Positions 54,295 to 61,764 of a stretch of 64,000 nucleotides of DNA are shown in pieces. This stretch comes from Alistipes sp. Lineage in GTDB: Bacteria; Bacteroidota; Bacteroidia; Bacteroidales; Rikenellaceae. The notes beneath the pieces were generated by a model that saw only the letters and a list, made by a program, of their open reading frames with translations, ran no database searches and had not been told where the DNA came from. The stretch's first letter is position 1. The number at the start of each line of letters is the position of its first letter. A program made the position numbers and the translations under genes. The stretch lies in assembly GCA_017504485.1 (NCBI GenBank), contig JAFVRC010000041.1:1-64000 (forward strand), given 5' to 3'.

Positions 54295-54325
54295 CAAATA
54301 TAGAGCTATTTTTTTGATTTGCAAA
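54295..54325 (-). promoter_or_regulatory. promoter of cspA
   Basis: On the minus strand -33 TTTG at 54325-54322 and -7 TATATTTG at 54302-54295, 19 nt apart. Confidence 0.8.
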
Positions 54326-54404
54326 CAAAAATGCAACAAAATCATCATTGTCACAACAACTTATATCGATAGCCGACAATTACGACCACCAAAAATTCGG
54401 CTCT

Positions 54405-54878
54405 CTATTCGTGATGATATGGCTCGTTGCGTATGATCGAGAAAGCTCGATAGAGCTGCTCGGTGAAGATTGCGCGGACGATCTGGTGCGAGAATGTCAT
54501 ACGCGACAACGACAGCTTGCCATTGGCGCGAGCATACACTGCCGGCGAGAATCCATAAGGACCGCCGATGACAAAAACCAAGCGGCGCAGGCCGCTGTTC
54601 ATACGCTTTTGCAGCCACGCAGCAAACTCGACACTGCGCAGCTCGTCGCCGTGTTCATCGAGCAACACAAGAGCATCCGCATCGGTAACGCGTTGCAATA
54701 TGGCATCACCCTCGGCCGTCTTTTGCTGCTCGGAGGAGAGGTTTTTGGTGTTACGGATGTCGGGGATATAGGTTATCGAGAAGCGCGTATAGTGCTCTAT
54801 ACGTTTCGAGTAGGCCGCCACCAAGGCATCGACCTCGCGCGAGTCAGTCTTACCGACAACTATAAGGTCGATATTCAT
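54405..54878 (-). CDS. rlmH: 23S rRNA (pseudouridine1915-N3)-methyltransferase RlmH
   Basis: A SPOUT methyltransferase that modifies pseudouridine 1915 in helix 69. I use the start MNIDLIVVGKTDSREVDALV at 54878 (157 residues, the usual length). The knot region is visible as ALVLLDEHGDEL, LVFVIGGPYGFSPAVYARAN and LSLSRMTFSHQIVRAIFTEQ; the end, NEPYHHE, is the family C-terminus. It overlaps the GH2-like gene by 4 nt (ATGA), so its translation may depend on it. Confidence 0.95.
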   Translation of the reverse strand: MNIDLIVVGKTDSREVDALVAAYSKRIEHYTRFSITYIPDIRNTKNLSSEQQKTAEGDAILQRVTDADALVLLDEHGDELRSVEFAAWLQKRMNSGLRRLVFVIGGPYGFSPAVYARANGKLSLSRMTFSHQIVRAIFTEQLYRAFSIIRNEPYHHE

Positions 54879-56191
54879 TTGAGCGTATCGATATCGGTAT
54901 TCCACTCGCCATCTGCACTCGTGCATATCACCGCACGACGCGGCTCCACGCCTTTGAGCCACTGATAGGCGCGATACATATTGTAGCCATTGCCCGCGCG
55001 GTCGCCACCCAGAGCATAGGCTACGATGCAGGTATGGTTGCGCGTGCGGTAGTACATAGCCTTCACTCGTGCGAGGTACTCGTCGAGCAGTCGCGGGTCA
55101 TTCGACGGCGTACCCCCGACGGCTCGATTATCGCTCTGCTCCATAGGGTTAATATTGGCCCGCTCGACGACATACATTCCCACACGGTCGCAGATATCGT
55201 AGAACCACTCAGGCTGCGGTCTCGACGGCAGCAACGTATTGATACCCTGCTTCTTGAGCATCCTCACCTCACCTAATGTGCGCTCGCGTGTAGTACGCGC
55301 GTCGTAAACTGAGGTACGCAGTGCAAGAGGCACCCCGTCGCGCAATATGCGCCCATCGGCAAAGGTTGTAGTGCCGGCCCCAAGGTGGAAGAGGATATAC
55401 TCACGCGGCTTACCGTCACGCTTAACATAGAGCGTAAGTCGGTATAGCTGCGGTTTGGCGGCGCTCCACTTAAAACGTGCCTCGGCACCAAGGTTAGTGC
55501 GTATGCGCAGCGTATCGACCGAGCGGCCGGCCACCGCAAAGTCGCGCACGGCATAATCTATCAGACGGGCTTCGGGGTCATAGATATCGTAGCCCACCTT
55601 GACAGGCTCCTCGAAATTGAAGTCGTTGCGCACCAGCACATCGAGCGACAGCAGCAGATTTTTGCCATTCTCGGCCAACGCAATCGAAGCATCATAGTCG
55701 TAGATATGGACACGATGTTGCGCATATATACACGAACCCGAGAACTGCTCGACAAGGTTGGCACTCGAGCCATCGCTCAACTCCGGATACTCGGAGCGGC
55801 GCAGGAAGAGCGACACATCGTTCTTGCCCTGCGTGATATAGGGCGAAATAAGGAAGTCGGCCGGCGTATATGAATCCTCGACCGAGGCCACCAAATTACC
55901 ATTGACCACAAGGTCGTAGGCCTTAATCGTATTTTCGAGGTGCAGATAGACATTATAGTCGCTCCACGCCGTCGGAATATCGACCTCGGAGCCGACAATC
56001 TCGACCTTGCCAAGCACCTGCACGGGGCGCGGCGAGAATTGGCGGTAGTTCTCGGTGGCGACGTGCGAGGCACGCAGTGCATCCTCACGCGTGTCGTATG
56101 GCGTAAATTCGGTGCGACAGACTCTCTGCGCCGAGAGTGGCAGCACAAGAGCCGCCAGCATAGAGAGCATAAAAATTCGTCTTGACATCAT
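54875..56191 (-). CDS. GH2-like exported protein lacking the catalytic half
   Basis: About 438 residues with a signal peptide (MMSRRIFMLSMLAALVLPLS), against 800-1000 for active glycoside hydrolase family 2 enzymes. The order follows GH2: a jelly-roll sugar-binding-like domain (about 40-180, LHLENTIKAYDLVVNGNLVA), an immunoglobulin-like domain (about 185-285), then the start of the barrel (LGEVRMLKKQGINTLLPSRP, WFYDICDRVGMYVVERANIN, TRNHTCIVAYALGGDRAGNG). The acid/base motif GNE reads GGD, and the protein ends soon after, so the nucleophile region is missing. Probably a non-catalytic binding protein. A box TATCTTTG lies at 56221-56214. Confidence 0.75.
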   Translation of the reverse strand: MMSRRIFMLSMLAALVLPLSAQRVCRTEFTPYDTREDALRASHVATENYRQFSPRPVQVLGKVEIVGSEVDIPTAWSDYNVYLHLENTIKAYDLVVNGNLVASVEDSYTPADFLISPYITQGKNDVSLFLRRSEYPELSDGSSANLVEQFSGSCIYAQHRVHIYDYDASIALAENGKNLLLSLDVLVRNDFNFEEPVKVGYDIYDPEARLIDYAVRDFAVAGRSVDTLRIRTNLGAEARFKWSAAKPQLYRLTLYVKRDGKPREYILFHLGAGTTTFADGRILRDGVPLALRTSVYDARTTRERTLGEVRMLKKQGINTLLPSRPQPEWFYDICDRVGMYVVERANINPMEQSDNRAVGGTPSNDPRLLDEYLARVKAMYYRTRNHTCIVAYALGGDRAGNGYNMYRAYQWLKGVEPRRAVICTSADGEWNTDIDTLK

Positions 56192-56213
56192 AGTTTTATT
56201 TCTCATTTTGCGA

Positions 56214-56221
56214 CAAAGATA
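56214..56221 (-). promoter_or_regulatory. -7 box of the GH2-like/rlmH unit
   Basis: TATCTTTG on the minus strand, about 23 nt before the chosen ATG. It favours the start at 56191/56188 over an ATG at 56206 that would be within the first bases of the mRNA. Confidence 0.55.
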
Positions 56222-56327
56222 CGAAAAACAGCCGACAGTTACCACGCCAAACGACAAAATAGATACCGTTTCTTGAATCCGGGCATCAAAATGTCACTTT
56301 TGTTATCTCTTTTTCGAGAAAGATTAC

Positions 56328-56335
56328 TATCTTTG
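56328..56335 (+). promoter_or_regulatory. -7 box of dapD
   Basis: TATCTTTG, 30 nt upstream of the dapD ATG. The nearest TTTG (56299-56302) is 25 nt away, longer than usual. Confidence 0.5.
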
Positions 56336-56365
56336 TATGAAATGTGTAAAAGCAATACGAAGAGC

Positions 56366-57190
56366 ATGGAACAACTACAACAGATAATCGAGCAGGCGTG
56401 GGAGAATCGCGCGATGCTCGAGCAAGAGGATGTAAAGGCGGCCATATGCCGCGTGGTCGAGTTGGTCGATCGTGGCGAGCTGCGCTGCGCCGAGCCTATC
56501 GACCTCGAAAAGAGCGAGTGGCGCGTAAACGAGTGGGTGAAGAAGGCTATCATACTCTACTTCCCTACGCAGCAGATGCGCACAATGCGGGCAGGTGAGC
56601 TCGAATGGTATGACAAAATCGACCTCAAACACGACTACGAAAAGCTCGGCGTGCGCGTAGTGCCGCACGCAATGGCACGCCACGGAGCCTACATCGCCCC
56701 AGGCGCAGTGCTTATGCCGTCGTATGTCAATATCGGAGCCTATGTCGATACGGGCACAATGGTCGATACTTGGGCTACCGTAGGTTCGTGTGCGCAGATT
56801 GGCAAGCATGTTCACCTCTCGGGCGGCGTGGGTATCGGCGGCGTATTGGAGCCCGTGCAGGCCTCGCCCGTAATCATCGAGGACAACTGCTTCATCGGCT
56901 CGCGTGCCATCATCGTCGAGGGTGCGCACATCTGCCGCGAAGCGGTTATCGGCTCGAATACCGTAATCACCGGCTCGACACATATCATCGACGTAACAGG
57001 CGATGAGCCTGTGACATACAAGGGCTATGTTCCGGCACGCTCGGTGGTAATCCCAGGTACATATCCCAAAAAGTTCCCTGCCGGCGAGTACCACGTTGCC
57101 TGCGCCCTGATTATCGGCAAGCGCAAGGAATCGACCGACAAAAAGACTACGCTCAACGATGCGCTACGCGACTTTGGCGTACAAGCATAA
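56366..57190 (+). CDS. dapD: 2,3,4,5-tetrahydropyridine-2,6-dicarboxylate N-succinyltransferase
   Basis: The lysine/diaminopimelate pathway enzyme that succinylates tetrahydrodipicolinate. I use the start MEQLQQIIEQAWENRAMLEQ at 56366, giving 274 residues, the standard length. The left-handed beta-helix hexapeptide repeats are clear from about 125 to 225 (GAYIAPGAVLMPSYVNIGAY, CFIGSRAIIVEGAHICREAV, IGSNTVITGSTHII). The C-terminal KGYVPARSVVIPGTYPKKFP is also typical. It is followed by the small Tat-leader ORF and birA. Confidence 0.94.
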   Translation: MEQLQQIIEQAWENRAMLEQEDVKAAICRVVELVDRGELRCAEPIDLEKSEWRVNEWVKKAIILYFPTQQMRTMRAGELEWYDKIDLKHDYEKLGVRVVPHAMARHGAYIAPGAVLMPSYVNIGAYVDTGTMVDTWATVGSCAQIGKHVHLSGGVGIGGVLEPVQASPVIIEDNCFIGSRAIIVEGAHICREAVIGSNTVITGSTHIIDVTGDEPVTYKGYVPARSVVIPGTYPKKFPAGEYHVACALIIGKRKESTDKKTTLNDALRDFGVQA

Positions 57191-57208
57191 CCTTCGAACT
57201 GCAATATA

Positions 57209-57349
57209 ATGGATAGAAGAGATTTCCTGAAAACGGCAGGCGGTCTGGTCGCAGGTGGCCTTGCAGTGAAGGGCTCCACCTCGCCTCGCAATATCGACCC
57301 TACGCACCTTCGCAAAATTCTGCTTGAAAACGGAGTATTCTTGGGCTAA
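57209..57349 (+). CDS. 46-residue ORF with a twin-arginine (Tat) leader
   Basis: The product begins MDRRDFLKTAGGLVAGGLAV, a textbook Tat signal (RRDFLK followed by a Gly/Ala-rich hydrophobic stretch), but only about 25 residues follow before the stop. It starts 18 nt after dapD and stops 1 nt before the birA start, so it fills the gap exactly. It could be a real small exported or membrane peptide, or the remnant of a deleted Tat-exported enzyme (many oxidoreductases of this phylum start this way). I cannot decide from the sequence. Confidence 0.55.
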   Translation: MDRRDFLKTAGGLVAGGLAVKGSTSPRNIDPTHLRKILLENGVFLG

Positions 57350-57350
57350 T

Positions 57351-58070
57351 ATGATTTACCACCTCGATATAACCGCCTCGACAAACGACGACGCACGCGA
57401 CGAGAAATACCGCGAAGGTGATGTCGTGTGGGCCGATTTTCAGACTGCGGGGCGCGGCCAGCGCGGCCACGAATGGCATAGCCGCAAGGGCGAAAACCTC
57501 ACCTTTTCGGTGGTGCTTGAACCGTCGTTTGTACCAATCGCCGAGCAGTTCTCCGTGTCGGAGGTTGTAGCTCTGTCGCTCGTCGATATGTTGGCCGACT
57601 ACGGCATCGAGGCTCGTGTGAAGTGGACTAACGACATCTATGTTGGCAACAGGAAACTCGTCGGTATCCTTATCGAACATTCGCTCGCCTCGACCTCGTT
57701 GCGCCGAACAATCGTAGGCATAGGCATAAATGTCAATCAAACAGAGTTTGACGCTGCGCTCCCTAACCCTGTATCGATGGCTCAGCTCCTCGGCAGAGAG
57801 CTCGACACAGAGGAGGTGCTGCAAAACTTTTTGAAGCACCTACAACGCACCTACGAGGCACTGCGACATGTTGGCAAAGAGGCACTGCACGAGCGATACA
57901 ATGCGCTGCTCTACCGCCTGAACGAGTGGCACGACTATGCCCTGCCATCGGGCGAGAGGTTTAGGGCTGCAATTCGCGGAACACAACCTTCGGGAGCATT
58001 GCGACTCGAGGATAAAAACGGAATAATTGAAGAATATCTCTTCAAAGAGGTAGAATTTATAATTTTTTGA
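57351..58070 (+). CDS. birA: Biotin--[acetyl-CoA-carboxylase] ligase
   Basis: Attaches biotin to carboxylase carrier domains. The start MIYHLDITASTNDDARDEKY at 57351 gives 239 residues. There is no N-terminal DNA-binding domain, so it is a class I ligase without repressor function. The biotinyl-AMP loop is GRGQRGHEWHSRKGENLTFS, and VKWTNDIYVGNRKLVGILIE and VGIGINVNQ are the other family motifs. A small C-terminal SH3-like domain follows. Confidence 0.92.
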   Translation: MIYHLDITASTNDDARDEKYREGDVVWADFQTAGRGQRGHEWHSRKGENLTFSVVLEPSFVPIAEQFSVSEVVALSLVDMLADYGIEARVKWTNDIYVGNRKLVGILIEHSLASTSLRRTIVGIGINVNQTEFDAALPNPVSMAQLLGRELDTEEVLQNFLKHLQRTYEALRHVGKEALHERYNALLYRLNEWHDYALPSGERFRAAIRGTQPSGALRLEDKNGIIEEYLFKEVEFIIF

Positions 58071-58071
58071 C

Positions 58072-58079
58072 TATCTTTG
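58072..58079 (+). promoter_or_regulatory. -7 box of gcvH
   Basis: TATCTTTG, about 60 nt upstream of the gcvH ATG, within a few bases of the birA stop. The -33 element is unclear. Confidence 0.5.
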
Positions 58080-58140
58080 TAGAGTATATTGCATTTTATA
58101 GCGACAGACTAATTTAACAAAACACCAAATAAGTAGAACT

Positions 58141-58524
58141 ATGGCAAATATTCCTGCTGAATTGAAGTACTCGACCGACCATGAGTGGTGCCGTGTTGAG
58201 GGTGAGTATGCCTACATCGGCATTACCGATTTCGCACAGAGCGAGCTCGGCGACATCGTATTCGTTGATATTCCGACCGAGGGCGAGACGCTCGCCGCAG
58301 GCGATGTGTTCGGCACTATCGAGGCGGTAAAGACCGTCAGCGATGCCTTCACTCCGGTATCGGGCGAGGTTGTAGAGGTAAACCCTGCAATCGACGCCGA
58401 CCCTGCACTCGTCAATAAGGATCCATACGGCGAGGGCTGGATGGTCAAGGTGCTTATGTCGGATGCTACGGAGGTAGAGTCGCTGATGAGTGCCGAGGAG
58501 TACGCAGCAATGATCGAAAAATAA
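58141..58524 (+). CDS. gcvH: Glycine cleavage system H protein
   Basis: Lipoyl carrier of the glycine cleavage system. The 127-residue product has the lipoylation site Lys64 in GTIEAVKTVSDAFTPVSG, and the ITDFAQSELGDIVFVDIP and NKDPYGEGWMVKV motifs. The P, T and L proteins are not in this window. It lies 29 nt upstream of mdh. Confidence 0.95.
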   Translation: MANIPAELKYSTDHEWCRVEGEYAYIGITDFAQSELGDIVFVDIPTEGETLAAGDVFGTIEAVKTVSDAFTPVSGEVVEVNPAIDADPALVNKDPYGEGWMVKVLMSDATEVESLMSAEEYAAMIEK

Positions 58525-58553
58525 GGTTTAACACTAAAAAATATTTTGTAAAA

Positions 58554-59513
58554 ATGTCAAAAGTAACAGTTGTCGGTGCAGGTATGGTGGGTGCCACCTG
58601 CGCTAATGTATTGGCTTGCCGCAACATCGCAAGCGAGGTTGTATTGGTAGATATTAAGGAAGGTCTCTCGGAGGGCAAGATGCTCGATATGTTCCAGGCT
58701 TCGGCCACTATCGGCTACAAGACGAAGCTCGTAGGCGTTACGGCTACGGATGCCGAGGGCTACAAGCCAACGGCTAACTCGGACGTTGTTGTCATCACGT
58801 CGGGCATTCCTCGTAAGCCGGGTATGACTCGCGAGGAGCTTATCGGTATCAACGCCAACATCGTAAAGAGCGTTGTGAACAACGTAATCAAGTGGTCGCC
58901 AAAGGCTATCTTCGTCATCATCTCGAACCCTATGGATACGATGGCTTACCTCACGCTGAAGGCTGCCGGCATTCCAAAGCGTCGCGTAATCGGTATGGGT
59001 GGTGCGCTCGACTCGTCGCGCTTCCGTTGCTATCTGTCGAAAGCTTCGGGCGTAGGTATTCAGGATATCGAGGGTATGGTTATCGGCGGTCACGGCGACA
59101 CGACGATGATTCCTCTCACGTCGAAGGCTTCGATCAAGGGTGTTCCTGCATCGAAGTTCCTCTCGAAGGCCAAGCTTGCCAAGGTAGCAGCCGACACGAT
59201 GGTCGGAGGTGCTACGCTGACCGGTATGCTCGGTACGTCGGCATGGTATGCACCGGGTGCTGCCGGAGCATCGGTTGTTGATGCCATCATCAACGACACG
59301 AAGGCTATCGTTCCTTGCTCGGTATATCTCGAGGGCGAGTATGGTCAGGATGATATCTTCCTCGGCGTACCTGTAGTTCTCGGCAAGAAGGGTATCGAGA
59401 AGATCGTGAAGGTAGAGCTCACGAAGGAGGAGGCTGCGCAGTTTGCCGCTTCGGCCGCTGCTGTTCGCAAGGTGAACGAGGCTCTCTACGAGATTGGCGC
59501 ATTGACTCGTTAA
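58554..59513 (+). CDS. mdh: Malate dehydrogenase
   Basis: NAD-dependent malate/oxaloacetate dehydrogenase of the LDH-like MDH group. The 319-residue product has the Rossmann motif VVGAGMVGATCANVL (6-20), Asp33 for NAD, Arg87 and Arg93 in GIPRKPGMTRE (the Arg87 position favours malate over lactate), Arg156 and the catalytic His180 in IGGHGDTTMIP. It follows gcvH by 29 nt and ends at a terminator. Confidence 0.95.
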   Translation: MSKVTVVGAGMVGATCANVLACRNIASEVVLVDIKEGLSEGKMLDMFQASATIGYKTKLVGVTATDAEGYKPTANSDVVVITSGIPRKPGMTREELIGINANIVKSVVNNVIKWSPKAIFVIISNPMDTMAYLTLKAAGIPKRRVIGMGGALDSSRFRCYLSKASGVGIQDIEGMVIGGHGDTTMIPLTSKASIKGVPASKFLSKAKLAKVAADTMVGGATLTGMLGTSAWYAPGAAGASVVDAIINDTKAIVPCSVYLEGEYGQDDIFLGVPVVLGKKGIEKIVKVELTKEEAAQFAASAAAVRKVNEALYEIGALTR

Positions 59514-59537
59514 TCGCACGATAAAATCACACAGCGC

Positions 59538-59577
59538 AGAAGGGGCCGTCCAAAACGAAAGTCGGACAGCCCCTTCT
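59538..59577 (+). terminator. terminator after mdh
   Basis: AGAAGGGGCCGTCC (59538-59551) pairs with GGACAGCCCCTTCT (59564-59577) with one mismatch. Confidence 0.8.
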
Positions 59578-59619
59578 CTATTAGATTGATTGCCTCATAC
59601 ACTAATCCACACTCCAAAG

Positions 59620-60405
59620 ATGAACACCCAACCCCTCGTGTCAATCATCATACCAAGCTATCGTCAGGCAGCCTATATCGCCGAGACACTCGATTCGGTT
59701 CTTGCGCAGACATACGCTTCGTGGGAGGCCCTCATTATAGATGACGGCTCGCCCGACAACACCGACGAGATAGTCGCGCCATACCTCGAGCGCGACTCGC
59801 GCATCAAATATCTCAAGAAGGCGAATGGAGGAGTCTCTGCGGCTCGCAACTACGGGCTTCACCACGCACAAGGCGAATATATTTTGCCGCTCGATGCCGA
59901 CGATGTGATTGCCCCGCGCTACCTCGAACTCGCAGTAAAGGCCTTCGAGGAGGTGCCCGAGCGTCGCCTGATATATTGCTATGCTAGATTCTTTGGTGCA
60001 CGCACTGACGAATTCAAGGTTCGCTACAAGGGCTATCGCCGCATGTTGCTTGACAATAGCATATTCTGCTCGGCAGTTTATCGCCGTAGCGACGCCCTTG
60101 CCATAGGAGGCTACGACGAGACTCTACATCTGGGTTTCGAGGATTGGGACTTCAACATACGCTTCCTCGACGAAGAGAGCCTTGTCTATCAGATTCCCGA
60201 GGAGCTATTCTTCTATCGCATCAAACCTTCGTCGCGTAATGCCGATATATTCACCGAGAACCGCGTAGATATGGCCGAGAACGCTCTCTTCGAGCGCAAC
60301 CGCGAGAAGTACTACAAGGCCTATGGCTCGATAATATACCATATGCGCCGAGTCGAGCATCGCCGCCGCAAGTGGGGATGGCTCTCGTTCAAGAAGCGCA
60401 AATAA
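59620..60405 (+). CDS. glycosyltransferase family 2
   Basis: A GT-A fold sugar transferase, 261 residues from MNTQPLVSIIIPSYRQAAYI. Visible are the nucleotide-binding start VSIIIPSYRQ, IIDDGSPDNTDEI, NGGVSAARNYGL, the metal-binding DADD (LPLDADDVIAPRY) and the acceptor-side GFEDWDFNIRFL (the ED motif). No membrane segment is present. The basic C-terminus (HRRRKWGWLSFKKRK) may bind the membrane. It probably acts in cell-surface glycan synthesis; no other glycan gene is adjacent. Confidence 0.88.
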   Translation: MNTQPLVSIIIPSYRQAAYIAETLDSVLAQTYASWEALIIDDGSPDNTDEIVAPYLERDSRIKYLKKANGGVSAARNYGLHHAQGEYILPLDADDVIAPRYLELAVKAFEEVPERRLIYCYARFFGARTDEFKVRYKGYRRMLLDNSIFCSAVYRRSDALAIGGYDETLHLGFEDWDFNIRFLDEESLVYQIPEELFFYRIKPSSRNADIFTENRVDMAENALFERNREKYYKAYGSIIYHMRRVEHRRRKWGWLSFKKRK

Positions 60406-60430
60406 AGAATCGTTATCAACACTCTTAACT

Positions 60431-61684
60431 ATGAAGCGAACAATACAACTTCTCGCAATAGGCTTGGCACTACTCACAGCCACAACGGCAATCGCCGCAC
60501 CGAAAAATGAGAAGGGCAAGCAACTCCCTGCGTGGCAGGAGGGCTATCTCGACATTCACCACATAAGCACCGGCCGAGGCAGTGCGGCCTACTACATATT
60601 GCCCGACGGCACGCAGATGATTGTCGATGCCGGCGACCTCGGCGACCATAAATATTCGCACAAGGTGATAATGTCGCGCGTGCCTTCCTCCGAGAAGCGA
60701 CCTGCCGAGTGGATTGCCGACTATGTGCATCACTTTGCGCCCGACAACAAGCCACATATAAGCTACGCGCTGCTCACCCACTTCGATTCGGACCACATAG
60801 GCACCTTGCACTCCTCGCTCGAAGCACCCGGCAAGCCATATCGCTACACGGGAATCACACATCTGGGCAACTTGCTCGACATCGAGCTGCTGGTCGATCG
60901 CGGATACCCCGACTACGACTACCCCGCTCCGGGGGCTATTGTCAAGGCCAAGAAGAAGAGTATTCTCAACTACTTCGCCTTCATCAAGGAGCGCGAAGAG
61001 AAGGGACTCAAGAATGCCGGTTTTGCCGTAGGTCGTGACGACCAATTCGTATTAAAGACCAATCCGGGCAAGTACCCTACATTCCGCATTATGAACATTG
61101 CCGGCAACGGCAAGATATGGAGCGGCAAAGGCAACGAAGTGACCACATTGCTACCAACGCCGGCACAAAATCTCGAAGGCAGAACCATCAACGAGAACCG
61201 CTCGAGCTGCGTCTTCCGCCTCGAATATGGCAACTTTGCCTTCTACGCACCGGGCGATATAGGCACCTCCTCGACCTTCGACTGGCAGAATGTGCAAGCA
61301 CGCGTTGCGCCGCTTGTAGGCAAGGTGGATGTTGCTTTGGCCGAACACCACGGCTACACCGACTCGATGTGCCAGGCTGTGCTCGACGCGCTCAAGCCCG
61401 AGGTTGTGGTGATTCCCGTCTGGGACTTCTTCCATCCGCAACCAATCACCATGCGCCGCATCTGCCAAGAGCCCGACCGAATGATATTCACGACGGGGAT
61501 GGCTCCGGGCAACATGGAGCGTCTTGGCCGTTTTGCCGAGCGCATAAACGGCATTGGTCACATCGTAATTCGCGTATATGAGGGTGGTAAGCAGTATCGA
61601 ATATTCGTACTCGACGACTCGACAACCTCGCGCCGCGTGCTCTACACCTCACCAATGATGACGGCCGTAGGCAACAAGCAATAG
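60431..61684 (+). CDS. exported metallo-beta-lactamase-fold protein
   Basis: A 417-residue protein with a signal peptide (1-22, AIAA). The fold is of the ComEC/Rec2-like MBL type: LDIHHISTGRGSAAYYILPD, the metal motif LTHFDSDHIG (HxDxDH), APGDIGTSS supplying a further Asp, and AEHHGYTDSM near the last metal His. An insertion of about 100 residues (about 140-240) lies between the metal motifs. There is no channel domain as in ComEC, so it is a stand-alone hydrolase of unknown substrate. The gene lies 25 nt after the glycosyltransferase. Confidence 0.82.
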   Translation: MKRTIQLLAIGLALLTATTAIAAPKNEKGKQLPAWQEGYLDIHHISTGRGSAAYYILPDGTQMIVDAGDLGDHKYSHKVIMSRVPSSEKRPAEWIADYVHHFAPDNKPHISYALLTHFDSDHIGTLHSSLEAPGKPYRYTGITHLGNLLDIELLVDRGYPDYDYPAPGAIVKAKKKSILNYFAFIKEREEKGLKNAGFAVGRDDQFVLKTNPGKYPTFRIMNIAGNGKIWSGKGNEVTTLLPTPAQNLEGRTINENRSSCVFRLEYGNFAFYAPGDIGTSSTFDWQNVQARVAPLVGKVDVALAEHHGYTDSMCQAVLDALKPEVVVIPVWDFFHPQPITMRRICQEPDRMIFTTGMAPGNMERLGRFAERINGIGHIVIRVYEGGKQYRIFVLDDSTTSRRVLYTSPMMTAVGNKQ

Positions 61685-61706
61685 CCTCTGCTCGACATAT
61701 ATAATA

Positions 61707-61745
61707 AAACAGATAGTGCCCGACTAATGTGGGCACTATCTGTTT
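61707..61745. terminator. bidirectional terminator between the MBL-fold and GH123-like genes
   Basis: A 15-bp perfect stem, AAACAGATAGTGCCC (61707-61721) with GGGCACTATCTGTTT (61731-61745), flanked by A- and T-rich bases. Confidence 0.85.
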
Positions 61746-61764
61746 ATACGGTTCGGATACTAAA

